Shown: piece after piece, positions 39,563-48,043 of the stretch
Position numbering within the stretch: the stretch's first letter is position 1
How the letters are laid out: every line of letters starts with the position of its first letter
Assembly (NCBI GenBank): GCA_018239845.1
Contig: JAFEGO010000054.1
Span: forward strand, 62,001 to 126,000
Source of the DNA: Verrucomicrobiota bacterium
Lineage (GTDB): Bacteria > Verrucomicrobiota > Verrucomicrobiia > Opitutales > Opitutaceae
Length of the DNA stretch: 64,000 bases
Direction: 5' to 3'
The notes under the pieces: model-generated
Told to the model about the DNA's origin: nothing
The model's database searches: none
What the model saw: only the letters and a program-made list of their open reading frames with translations
Program-made: the position numbers and the translations under genes

Positions 39563-40978
39563 ATGAAAACCGCGCTCCGCAACCTCGCCGTCCTCGTCCT
39601 CGTCTCCGTGCTGCCCGGCCTCGCGCGCGCGCAGGCGCCGCGGCCCAACATCGTTTTCATTCTGACCGACGACCTCGGCTACGGCGAGATCGGCGTGTAC
39701 GGCCAGAAGGTCATCCGCACGCCGGAGATCGACCGGCTCGCGGCGGAGGGCATGCGCTTCACCCAGTTCTACGCGGGCAACGCCGTCTGCGCCCCGTCGC
39801 GCAGCGTGCTCATGACCGGCCAGCACATGGGCCACACCCGCGTGCGCGGCAACGCCGGCGACCTCGGGCCCGCCGCGCAGCGCCTGGAGGCCGGTGATAC
39901 CACCGTCGCACGCGTGCTCCAGCAGGCCGGCTACACCACCGGCCTCATCGGCAAGTGGGGCCTCGGCTACGCCAACGACGCGGGCGATCCGCGCAAGCAG
40001 GGCTTCGACTACAGCTTCGGCTTCCTCAGCCAGACGCACGCGCACAACCACTTCCCGGACTTCCTCTGGCGCAACGGCGAGCGCGTCCCGCTGCCCAACG
40101 TCATCCAGCGCGTCGGCCCCGTCGATGGCGTGGGCTACGCGACGAAGCGCGTCGTCTATGCCGACGACCTGTTTTTCGACGAAGCCCGCGACTTCATCGC
40201 ACGCAGCAAGGACCGCCCGTTCTTCCTCTACCTCGCCCTCACCGTGCCGCACGCCAACAACGAGCGCGCGGAAAAACTCGGCGACGGCCAGGAAGTCCCC
40301 GACTACGGCCCCTACGCCAAGGAGCCCTGGTCCGACGCGGAGAAAGGCCAGGCCGCGATGATCACGCGCATGGACGCGCGCGTCGGCGCACTCATGGCGC
40401 AGCTGAAAAAGCTGGGGATTGACGAACGCACGCTCGTGATCTTCACCAGCGACAACGGCCCGCACAACGAGGGCGGCCCCGCCTTCAGCCCGCGGTTCTT
40501 CACCGCCAGCGGTCCCCTCCGCGGCATCAAGCGCGACCTCACCGACGGCGGCATCCGCATCCCCTTCATCGCGCGCTGGCCCGGCCAGATCAAGCCGGGC
40601 GCCGTGTCGGCCCACGCGGGCTACTTTGGCGATATGATGGCGACCTTCGCCGAGCTCGCCGGCACGACCCTGCCGAAGGATCGCGACAGCCTTAGTATCG
40701 TCCCCGAGCTGCTCGGCCGCGGCGCGCAGGCCAGCCACCCGTATCTCTACTGGGAGTTCTACGAGGGCGGTTTTTCCCAAGCCGTGGTCCTGGAGGGCCG
40801 TTGGAAGGGCCTGCGCCTGAAGCAGCTCTCCGCGCCGATCCAGCTCTTCGACTTAAGCAAGGACATCGGCGAGCAGACCGACCTGGCCGCCGCGCACCCC
40901 GAGCTCGTCGCCCGGATGGCGGAGATCATGCGCACGGCCCACGTGGACAACGAGCATTGGAAAATGCCCGCGCCGTGA
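39563..40978 (+). CDS. Exported sulfatase (type I, formylglycine-dependent)
   Basis: A 471-residue arylsulfatase-like enzyme with a signal peptide (residues ~1-24, ending RAQA). The metal-binding DD is at 36-37 (ILTDDLGYG). The sulfatase signature CAPSR (C76-R80) contains the cysteine that is converted to formylglycine, and a second metal block appears as FTSDNGPHNEGG. The family hydrolyses sulfate esters, often of polysaccharides, a role common in this phylum. A formylglycine-generating enzyme is needed in trans and is not in the window. It starts 8 nt after the VOC gene, so the two may be co-transcribed. Confidence 0.92.
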   Translation: MKTALRNLAVLVLVSVLPGLARAQAPRPNIVFILTDDLGYGEIGVYGQKVIRTPEIDRLAAEGMRFTQFYAGNAVCAPSRSVLMTGQHMGHTRVRGNAGDLGPAAQRLEAGDTTVARVLQQAGYTTGLIGKWGLGYANDAGDPRKQGFDYSFGFLSQTHAHNHFPDFLWRNGERVPLPNVIQRVGPVDGVGYATKRVVYADDLFFDEARDFIARSKDRPFFLYLALTVPHANNERAEKLGDGQEVPDYGPYAKEPWSDAEKGQAAMITRMDARVGALMAQLKKLGIDERTLVIFTSDNGPHNEGGPAFSPRFFTASGPLRGIKRDLTDGGIRIPFIARWPGQIKPGAVSAHAGYFGDMMATFAELAGTTLPKDRDSLSIVPELLGRGAQASHPYLYWEFYEGGFSQAVVLEGRWKGLRLKQLSAPIQLFDLSKDIGEQTDLAAAHPELVARMAEIMRTAHVDNEHWKMPAP

Positions 40979-41014
40979 ACCCGCCCGGCGCGGGTGTTGC
41001 ACACTTGTAACCCC

Positions 41015-41036
41015 CGCGCGGTTGTTTCTCCGCGCG
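41015..41036 (+). other. Stem-loop before the small unknown gene
   Basis: CGCGCGG (41015-41021) pairs perfectly with CCGCGCG (41030-41036) around the 8-nt loop TTGTTTCT. No T-run follows. It could attenuate read-through from the sulfatase gene or structure the leader of the gene starting at 41057. Confidence 0.5.
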
Positions 41037-41056
41037 CGCCTGCGACCATCGGCGCG

Positions 41057-41437
41057 ATGCGCACGCTGGCCCAGTCCTACGCCGAGAAAAACCACTGTCC
41101 GGAGACGGACTGCGAGCGGCGGCTCTTCCTCGCCTGCCTGCACCGGCGCGCGTTTTTCGCCTTCCCGTCCGTGGTCGCGATGTTCAACCCGCTCTTCTTC
41201 TCCGCGGACCACGAGCTGATCCGGGCCGCGGCCCACGCGACGGACCTGGCCCAGCTCGAGCGCGCGATCACGGACTTCCAGTCCGACTCGCGGAACTACG
41301 AGTGGTGGCGCCGCCGGATGAGGTTGCGCGTATCCGTCAGCCGGTTGCGCCGCTTGGCCCGCCAACACCTGCCGCGGTCGGGCGACGGGAGCCGGCCACC
41401 GGCGGGCAGCATCCCGCCGATGGCCCCGCGGGACTGA
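41057..41437 (+). CDS. Small protein of unknown function
   Basis: A 126-residue protein that I cannot assign. It starts MRTLAQSYAEKNHCPETDCE, with two cysteines five residues apart, continues with a helical aromatic-rich stretch (LHRRAFFAFPSVVAMFNPLFF) and a region with an N-Y-E-W-W motif, and ends in a basic and proline-rich tail. No signal peptide is seen. An upstream in-frame ATG at 40994 would add 21 residues that look like non-coding leader (containing the hairpin 41015-41036), so the later start is preferred. Confidence 0.6.
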   Translation: MRTLAQSYAEKNHCPETDCERRLFLACLHRRAFFAFPSVVAMFNPLFFSADHELIRAAAHATDLAQLERAITDFQSDSRNYEWWRRRMRLRVSVSRLRRLARQHLPRSGDGSRPPAGSIPPMAPRD

Positions 41438-41445
41438 GCCGGTCC

Positions 41446-41520
41446 TTGGCCACAGATTACACAGATGGGCACAGATAGGCCCCGGATATATCCGTGCCCA
41501 TCTGTGTAATCCGTGGCTAA
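41446..41520. repeat. Inverted repeat of the CCACAGATTACACAGAT type
   Basis: The left arm starts TTGGCCACAGATTACACAGA (41446-41477) and the right arm (41489-41520) is its near-complete complement, with a short GC-rich loop. Elements of this consensus are widespread in intergenic spaces of several phyla (from memory). It lies between convergent genes and could also terminate transcription in both directions. Confidence 0.85.
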
Positions 41521-41534
41521 AAAACCGTATCGCC

Positions 41535-42350
41535 TTACGGGACCTCGTAGATCTCCACGAGCGCGACGCCGGTCGTGCCGTTCACGCCCGAGAGCATCAC
41601 GCTGTACACGCCCGGGGGCAGCGTCACCAGCAGCGCGGCGTCCTTCGAGGCCGCAGGCAGCGCAAAGGCCCCGGTGGCGGTGAAGGCGGCGGTCAGCGCG
41701 GCGGTGCCGCCCCAGTTGTCGTTGCTCGCGATGAGCGTGCTCACGCCGCCGACGCTCCTGGACAGGTCGATCCGCGGATCGGCCAGCGCGCCGGAGACAT
41801 TCTGCGCGCCGAGCGACGGGCCGACGCCGCGGAGCAGCACCTTGACCGGCGCGTTGCCCTGCACAACGAAGCCCGCGATCATGACATTGTCCCCCGTGCC
41901 GACGCGGGCGCGGGCGGAGAGGTTGACCAGGCGCGCGGTGCCGGGGCCGCTGTCGGCGTCGTAAATCTCGGCGAGCGTCAGGCCGTTGGCCCCCGCGCGG
42001 TCGGTGATGACCGTCACGTAGGTGCCGGGCACGCACTGCGTGGGCAGTGAGAGCGAGGCATCGAGGCTGCCCGGGGTAAGCGCAAAGGCGCCGACCTGCG
42101 CGGTGACGGCGGCGACGGAGCCGGTCCAGTCGTCGTTCGCGCCGACCGCCACCGGAAGGGCTCCGCCGGTGGTGACGGTGATCTTCGGATCGACGAGCGT
42201 GCCGGTCACGAGGCCGAAGCGGCTGAGCGAGGGCCCGACCGCCCGCACCAGCAGGGGCTTGGCCCCGCTGCCGCCGACGACAAAGCCCGAGATCAGCGTG
42301 TCGTCGCCCACGCCGGCGCGGGCGCGGACGGAGAGATTGACGAGCCGCGC
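41535..42350 (-). repeat. Two tandem C-terminal domains (copies C and D)
   Basis: Copy C (~41955-42350) and copy D (~41535-41940) encode the pattern LVNLSxRARxG, ISGFVVxG, LLxRxVGPSL, LxDPKI/RI, NDxW, GAFxL, SxDAxLxxTLPPGxY, ending V-x-L-x-E-I-Y-[DE]. They match copies A and B of the other giant in order and length, and the DNA near the two stop codons is also alike (both genes close with a CCTCGTAGA sequence on the plus strand). Confidence 0.82.
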
Positions 42351-45300
42351 GGAGGAGGACGCCCCGGCGGCGATGCCTGCAAACGTGAGCGGCGCACTGG
42401 CGCCGGCGGGCGTGGCCGCAACGGCCACGGACTGCGCTGCGGCATCGAGCTGCAGCACGAGCTGCGTGCCCGCGGCCGTGGTCACGGCGGCCTGGCCGGT
42501 GGCGCCCAGCGTGCCGGCGCCGCCATCGATGAGACCCGGGGCGACGACGACGGTGACCACCGCGCCGCTGGCACCAACGACTGAATACGCCGTGCCGCCC
42601 GCCGCGCCCAGCCCGGCCGCGGTGTAATAGCCCGCGTACGCGGCCGCGGGGCCGGGGCCGGCGTCGGCCATGCCCGCGAAGGTCTCGCCGAGCCCGGCGA
42701 GCTGGCCGGTGACGCCGCTGACGCTGATATTGCCGGAGAGCGCGTAAGTCCCCGCTGCCGCGGCGCTGCGCGTATCGGCCGCGCCACGCGTCTCGGTCGA
42801 GGCGGCCGCGACCTGTTCGCTACCGGTGACGGCGAAGGCGCCGCCCGCATCCACCGTGACCGCCACCACCACGGCGCTGCGCCGGTCGGCCAGGTAGGCG
42901 ATGAAGGTGCCCGTGCCGTCGGCCTTCACCGTGAGGGCCCAGGTGCCGCCGGAGGCGAAGGTGCCGAAATAGGTGCCGGCATAGTTCTTCGGCGTCACGG
43001 TGAGCGTGCCGTTGACGAGGGTGAAGGTGTAGTTGGCCGCGTTGCCACCGGTGAGGGTGATCGGGTAGGTCCCGGGCGCACTGGCCGGCGTGGCCGTGGT
43101 CGTGGCGACCGGCTCGGCGGCGAGCGCGGCCTTGGTGTCGCCGTTGACGAAGCCACTGTAAACCATGGTGAGCGGCGGATTGTCCGCCCCGTAAACGCGG
43201 GCCTGGCTCGACGCGGTGGCGGTGAGCGGCGCGGGGTTGACCGTGAGCGGGACCGTCGCGGTCACGACCGACTGGTTGGCCGCATCGGTGGGGGTGAAGG
43301 TGACGGACAGCGGCTGGCTGGCGCCGGCGCCGAGCTTGGCCCCGAGGGCGGGCGTGTAGGTGAACGTGCCGGGGACGCTGGCGGTGGCGTTGAGCTGCAC
43401 GGCCGAGAGCGCGGTGCCGTAGGTGATCGCCGCGGGCGCATTCCAAGTGAGTGTGGGCGTGGCGCGGCTGACCGTAAGCGGGACGGTCGCCGTCGCGGGT
43501 GCGTAGTTGGCCGCATCGGGACCGGTAGGCGTAAACGTGACCGACAGGGTCTGCGGACCCACCGCCAGCGTGCTCCCGAGGGCAGGCGTGTAGCTGAAGC
43601 TGCCGGGGATGGCGGCGGTGGCGTTGAGCTGCGCGACGGACAGCGCGGTGCCGTAGATGATCGCGGCGGGCGCGGACCAGGTCACAGCCGGCACGGCGCG
43701 GTTGACCGTGAGCGCCACGGTCGCGGTGGCCGTGGTGTAGTTGGCGGCATCGGCCGGCGTGAAGGTGACCGAGAGCGTCTGGTTGGCGCCGGCACCGAGC
43801 TGGGAGCCGAGGGTGGGATTGTAGCTGAAGCTGCCGGGGATGGCTGCGGTGGCGTTAAGCTGCGCGGCGGACAGCGCGGCGCCGTAGGTGATCGCGGCGG
43901 GCGCGGGCCAGGTCAGCGCGGGCACGGCCCGGGCGATGACGAGCGTGTTGGTGACGCTGCCCTGGTAGTTCTGGTCGCTGATGGTCGCGACGATGGCATG
44001 CCCGCCGGCCGCGGTGGGCGCGGAACCGCCGGCGTCGTAATCGATGGATACAACCAGGCCGGCGGGCGCGGTCGTGGCGGTGACGGTCTTGGGGTTGCCA
44101 TCGTAGGTCTGGGCGAGGCCGGCGAGCGTGATGACCGCGGTGGCCTTGGTGACGACGAGGGTGTCATCGACGAGCGTGAGGGTATAGTTGGCCGCGCTGC
44201 CGCCGGTGAGCTTGATCGGATAGGAACCGACGGGATCGGACGGCTGCGCCGGGGTCGAAATCACGGGCGGCACCAAGGCCGGCGGGGAGAGCCGGTCGGC
44301 GTTCTCGTTGTTCACGAAGCCGGCGTACGTGAAGGTGAGCGTCGGATTGGCGGCGCCATACACGCGGGTGAGGTGGTCGGCGGTGACGGTGAGCGGGGCG
44401 CGGTTGACGGTGATCGTGTTGGCGAGGGCGGCGCCGCCGCTGTAGTTGGCGGTGTCGGCCGGGGTGAACGTGGCGGAGAGCGTCTGGCCCGCGCCGGCGG
44501 CCAGCACGGTGCCGGCGGCCGGATTGTAGGTGAAGGTGCCGGGCACGCTGGCCGTGGCGTTGAGCTGCGCCGCGCCGAGCGGCGTGCCATAGGTGATCGC
44601 GTCGGGCGCGGCCCAGGTGCGCACGGCCACGGCCTTGGCGATGACGAGCGACCCGGTGGCGAAGCCCTGGTAGCTGGCGTCGTTGATCGTGGCGACCACC
44701 TGGTACGTGCCGGCGTTGGTCGGCGGCGTGGCGCTGCCGCTGTAGGTGACCGCCACCGTGAGGCCTCCGGGCGTGGTGGTGGCCGTCACGGTCTTGGGAT
44801 TGCCGTCGTAGGTGGCGGAGAGGCCGCTGAGCGTGACCGCCGCGTTGCTCTTGCCGGCGGTGATGGCCGGCAGGTCGAGCGTCGCCGGCAGATAGTTGGC
44901 ATCGCCGGCCTGGGTCGCACGCACGACCACGGGCGTGTTGTCGTGGATGGTGAGCTGGTTGCCGACGAGCGAGGCGGAGCCCGACGACACGATGGAGAAG
45001 GTGACCGGCAGGCCGCTGGTAGCGGTGGCCGCGAGTGTCACGGGCGTGTCGAGCGCCACGGCGCCGGTGATGGGAGTGAATGTGATGGACTGGGCGGCCT
45101 GATTGACCGTGAGCGCGACGGTCTTGGTGGCCGGGGTGTAGTTGGCGCTGTCCGTCGGCGTGAAAGTGACGGCGAGGGTCTGGCTTTCGCCGGCGCCGAC
45201 CACGGTGCCTGACGACGGATTGTAAGCGTAGGTGCCGGGGACGCTGGCGACGGCGTTGAGCTCCGTATCAGATAGTGAAGTACCATAGGTGATCGCGGCA

Positions 45301-47474
45301 GGCGCGGGCCACGTGAGCGTAGGTGTAGCCTTGTCCACCGTCAGGAGCACGGTGGCCGTCGCGGTGGTGTAGTTGACCGCGTCGGTCGGGGTGAAGGTGA
45401 CCGAGAGCGTCTGATCCGGCCCGGCATTGAGCAAGGCGCCGAGCCCCGGAGTGTAGTTCAGCGTGCCGGGCAGGCTGCCGCCGGCGCTGGCGTTGAGCTG
45501 CGTCGCGGAGAGCGGCGTGCCATACACGATCGCGGCGGGCGCGGTCCACGCGAGCGAGGGCACGGCCTTGTTCACCGTGAGGGCAACCGTCGCGGTGGCG
45601 GCGGCGTAGTTGACGGCATCGTCGGGGGTGAAGGTGACGGAGAGCGTCTGGCCGGGGCCGGCGTTGAGCTTCGCGCCGAGGGCGGGCGTGTAGCTGAAGG
45701 TGCCGGGGACGGCCGCGGTGGCGTTGAGCTGCGTCGCCGAGAGGAGCGTGCCGTAGGTGATCGCGGCGGGCGCGGTCCACTCGAGGCCAGCCGGGGCCTG
45801 GCTGATGACGAGCGTGCCGGAGGCGGAGCCTTCGTAATTGTCGTCGGCCACGGTGACGACGACGGCGTGACTGCCCGCGGTGACCGGCACGGTCGCGCTG
45901 CCGTCGTAGGTCACGGTGACGGCGAGGCTCGCGGGATCGGTGGTCACCGTCGCGGCTTTCGGCGTGCCGTCGTACACGGCGGCGAGGTTGCCGAGGGTGA
46001 CGGTGGCGGCGGCCGGGGTGATGGTGAGCGTGCCGGGCACGAGGGTGAGCGTGTAGTTGGCCGCGGTGCCGCCGGTGAGCACGATCGGGTACTGGCCGAC
46101 TCCGCTGGCCGGCGTCGCCGTCGTGGAGAGCACGGGCTCGGCCGTGAGGCTGGCGGCGGTGTCGTTGTTCACCAAGCCGGCGTAGACCAGCGTGAGCGTC
46201 GGATTGGCCGCGCCGTAGACCCGGGTGAAACTGTCCGCGGTGACGGTGAGCGGAGCGGGGTTGACCGTAAGCGGGACGGTGGCGGTGGCCGGGTTGAAGC
46301 TCGTAGGATCGTTAGGCGTGAAGGTGACCGAGAGCGTCTGGTTGGCACCGGCGCCGAGCACCGTGTTGAGGGCGGGCGTGTAGCTGTAGGTGCCTGCGGC
46401 GGAGGTGGTGGCGTTGAGCTGCGCGGCGGAGAGCGCGGTGCCGTAGGTGATCGCGGCGGGCGCGGCCCACGTGAGCACAGGCGTGGCCTTGTTGACCGTA
46501 AGCGTGGCGGCGGAGCTGGTAATGCCTGAGGGGTTGACGGAGTTGGCGACGATGACGGTGTAGTCACCGGCCTGCGCGGTGGTGACGGCGGTGAGCGTGA
46601 GCGTGGCGTCCGTGCCACCGGGGACATCGACGCCGTTGCGCTGCCAGCGGTAGGTCAGCGGCGCGGAGCCGGCGGCGACCACGGTAAACGTCACATCCTG
46701 CCCTGCGGAGACGGTCTGCGCGGACGGCGGCGTGGTGATCGAGGGCGGCGTGAGCGAGGCGAAGTCGGCGGGATTTTTGCTGAACCAGAGGTTGCCATTG
46801 GTATCCAGCGCGAAGGAGCCGATGTAGGTGACGGTGCCGTTGGTCGAGAGGCGCCAGAGATCGGAAACGATGTAGCTGGCGCCGCCGAACACGGTGCCGT
46901 TTTCAAACACCCCCATGGTGTCGAAGAAGCCGAAGCTCGCGTTGGTGTCGGAGCCCGAGGTCACACTCCAGCTGTCCTGGTCGGAGATATTTTTCTGCGC
47001 GGTCACCGCGCTGTTGGCGGTGGCGGTCTGGCCGTTGAGGCCGCTGACGGCGGTCTGGATCAGGGCGCCGGCCGCGTTGCGCAGCGACTGGTTCTGTGCC
47101 TCGTAGGCGGCGGATTGCACCCCGGCGCTCGGCTGGGCGCGGCTGGCGTAAATCGTCCGGTTGGTCGAGCCCGTCGCCGCGGCGAAGCCCCAGAAAAGAT
47201 CGGTGCGCGTCTTCCACGACGAGCCGTACGTCGCGGCGATGTCCGCGCCGTTGAACGCGGCGATCTGGCGCTTCGTGCCGGGATCGCTCACGTAGCTCGC
47301 CGCGGTGCCGAGGTCGGCCTCGAGGTTCAGCGACGCATTCTGGCCGCCGGACGCGCGGAAACCGATGATCAGGTCGGCGGTGGAGGAGGTGGAGACGGTC
47401 GCCGCCAGCGCGGAAGCCGAAATTCCGCCCGCGGCGGCGCATACAACAAACAGGAAGGCTCGGATGGTTTTCAT
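41535..47474 (-). CDS. Surface protein with Ig-like and MBG repeats and paired C-terminal domains
   Basis: A 1979-residue exported protein. It has a signal peptide (MKTIRAFLFVVCAAAGGISA...), then an N-terminal ~200-residue domain (STADLIIGFRASGG, TRTDLFWGFAA) of a kind I associate with verrucomicrobial exoproteins. An Ig-like domain follows (~242-327) and then an MBG-type array to ~1496, with eight AITYGTxLSAxQLNA units, three RVYGAxNPTLT units and three TYDGNPKTVTA units. The last ~270 residues are two tandem copies of the domain that also ends the 6966-residue protein. A long frame continues upstream but overlaps the 190-residue gene; ATG 47474 at the signal peptide is correct and overlaps that gene's stop as ATGA. 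Last gene of the envelope operon. Confidence 0.9.
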   Translation of the reverse strand: MKTIRAFLFVVCAAAGGISASALAATVSTSSTADLIIGFRASGGQNASLNLEADLGTAASYVSDPGTKRQIAAFNGADIAATYGSSWKTRTDLFWGFAAATGSTNRTIYASRAQPSAGVQSAAYEAQNQSLRNAAGALIQTAVSGLNGQTATANSAVTAQKNISDQDSWSVTSGSDTNASFGFFDTMGVFENGTVFGGASYIVSDLWRLSTNGTVTYIGSFALDTNGNLWFSKNPADFASLTPPSITTPPSAQTVSAGQDVTFTVVAAGSAPLTYRWQRNGVDVPGGTDATLTLTAVTTAQAGDYTVIVANSVNPSGITSSAATLTVNKATPVLTWAAPAAITYGTALSAAQLNATTSAAGTYSYTPALNTVLGAGANQTLSVTFTPNDPTSFNPATATVPLTVNPAPLTVTADSFTRVYGAANPTLTLVYAGLVNNDTAASLTAEPVLSTTATPASGVGQYPIVLTGGTAANYTLTLVPGTLTITPAAATVTLGNLAAVYDGTPKAATVTTDPASLAVTVTYDGSATVPVTAGSHAVVVTVADDNYEGSASGTLVISQAPAGLEWTAPAAITYGTLLSATQLNATAAVPGTFSYTPALGAKLNAGPGQTLSVTFTPDDAVNYAAATATVALTVNKAVPSLAWTAPAAIVYGTPLSATQLNASAGGSLPGTLNYTPGLGALLNAGPDQTLSVTFTPTDAVNYTTATATVLLTVDKATPTLTWPAPAAITYGTSLSDTELNAVASVPGTYAYNPSSGTVVGAGESQTLAVTFTPTDSANYTPATKTVALTVNQAAQSITFTPITGAVALDTPVTLAATATSGLPVTFSIVSSGSASLVGNQLTIHDNTPVVVRATQAGDANYLPATLDLPAITAGKSNAAVTLSGLSATYDGNPKTVTATTTPGGLTVAVTYSGSATPPTNAGTYQVVATINDASYQGFATGSLVIAKAVAVRTWAAPDAITYGTPLGAAQLNATASVPGTFTYNPAAGTVLAAGAGQTLSATFTPADTANYSGGAALANTITVNRAPLTVTADHLTRVYGAANPTLTFTYAGFVNNENADRLSPPALVPPVISTPAQPSDPVGSYPIKLTGGSAANYTLTLVDDTLVVTKATAVITLAGLAQTYDGNPKTVTATTAPAGLVVSIDYDAGGSAPTAAGGHAIVATISDQNYQGSVTNTLVIARAVPALTWPAPAAITYGAALSAAQLNATAAIPGSFSYNPTLGSQLGAGANQTLSVTFTPADAANYTTATATVALTVNRAVPAVTWSAPAAIIYGTALSVAQLNATAAIPGSFSYTPALGSTLAVGPQTLSVTFTPTGPDAANYAPATATVPLTVSRATPTLTWNAPAAITYGTALSAVQLNATASVPGTFTYTPALGAKLGAGASQPLSVTFTPTDAANQSVVTATVPLTVNPAPLTATASSQARVYGADNPPLTMVYSGFVNGDTKAALAAEPVATTTATPASAPGTYPITLTGGNAANYTFTLVNGTLTVTPKNYAGTYFGTFASGGTWALTVKADGTGTFIAYLADRRSAVVVAVTVDAGGAFAVTGSEQVAAASTETRGAADTRSAAAAGTYALSGNISVSGVTGQLAGLGETFAGMADAGPGPAAAYAGYYTAAGLGAAGGTAYSVVGASGAVVTVVVAPGLIDGGAGTLGATGQAAVTTAAGTQLVLQLDAAAQSVAVAATPAGASAPLTFAGIAAGASSSARLVNLSVRARAGVGDDTLISGFVVGGSGAKPLLVRAVGPSLSRFGLVTGTLVDPKITVTTGGALPVAVGANDDWTGSVAAVTAQVGAFALTPGSLDASLSLPTQCVPGTYVTVITDRAGANGLTLAEIYDADSGPGTARLVNLSARARVGTGDNVMIAGFVVQGNAPVKVLLRGVGPSLGAQNVSGALADPRIDLSRSVGGVSTLIASNDNWGGTAALTAAFTATGAFALPAASKDAALLVTLPPGVYSVMLSGVNGTTGVALVEIYEVP
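42990..46490 (-). repeat. MBG-type repeat array
   Basis: Coding repeats of ~225-260 bp: eight copies of a unit with AITYGTALSAAQLNATA, GxFSYTPALG and QTLSVTFTPxDAxNY, interleaved with three YDG-like units (RVYGAANPTLT...GTxxNYTLTLVPGTLTI) and three units with TYDGNPKTVTATTxP. These are immunoglobulin-like bacterial surface modules by family knowledge. Confidence 0.85.
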
Positions 47475-48043
47475 GGCTGGTCGGAAGTCGTGGGGAGTTC
47501 GGTCGGGGCGGCGGCCCCTTGCAGGGCGACGCGGTGTTGCTGCTGGAAAAAAACCTCGTCGCCGAAAAACACGCGGAAGTCCCCGTCGGTCGCCGCGCGG
47601 GCCTGCGCCCAGCGTTCGCGGCTGACCGCCGGATCGGCGGTGGCGTCGAGGAACGCGCGGGACAGTTTCTCGAACTGGCCTCGCTCCTCCGGGGTCATCG
47701 CCTGCACCACATCGGACGACAAGGCCACGACGGGCAGCTGCCACGGCTCTTCCTCCGGACTGCGCTGGAGACGGCCGTCGACGCGCACCAACGGGGCGGA
47801 CGGCACCGGATGAGGCGCGACGGCAACCGGCGCGACGGACACGGAAACCTCGGCAGGCGCGGGGCGCACCGCGGGCGGGATTTTCCCCGCCACCCGCACC
47901 TGGCGCACGGGGGCCAGCGGCGCGGGGTCCGCCGGCCACAGCAGAAACGCCGCGAGCGCGAGCAGACCGCCCGCGGGCAGGATCCACCAGAGCGCCGAGC
48001 CGGGCTCAGGGTTGTTTTTTGCGCTTCTCGTCATCCTGGTCAT
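47471..48043 (-). CDS. Small single-span membrane protein of unknown function
   Basis: A 190-residue protein with a short basic N-terminus, one transmembrane segment (residues ~17-36, ALWWILPAGGLLALAAFLL) and a Pro/Ala/Val-rich periplasmic linker (~40-90). A polar C-terminal region follows (MTPEERGQFEKLSRAFLDA). I do not recognise the family. The start lies 38 nt inside the FHA-like gene and is preceded by AGGAGG (48052-48057) at an 8-nt spacing, one of very few good ribosome binding sites in the window. Its stop overlaps the next start as ATGA. The topology suggests an inner-membrane adaptor or energy-linked accessory for the two flanking giants. Confidence 0.72.
   Translation of the reverse strand: MTRMTRSAKNNPEPGSALWWILPAGGLLALAAFLLWPADPAPLAPVRQVRVAGKIPPAVRPAPAEVSVSVAPVAVAPHPVPSAPLVRVDGRLQRSPEEEPWQLPVVALSSDVVQAMTPEERGQFEKLSRAFLDATADPAVSRERWAQARAATDGDFRVFFGDEVFFQQQHRVALQGAAAPTELPTTSDQP

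Noticed and set aside
47475..47987. N-terminal extension of the MBG surface protein upstream of ATG 47474
   Set aside because: The extension is an out-of-frame reading of the 190-residue membrane-protein gene; the signal peptide begins exactly at 47474.
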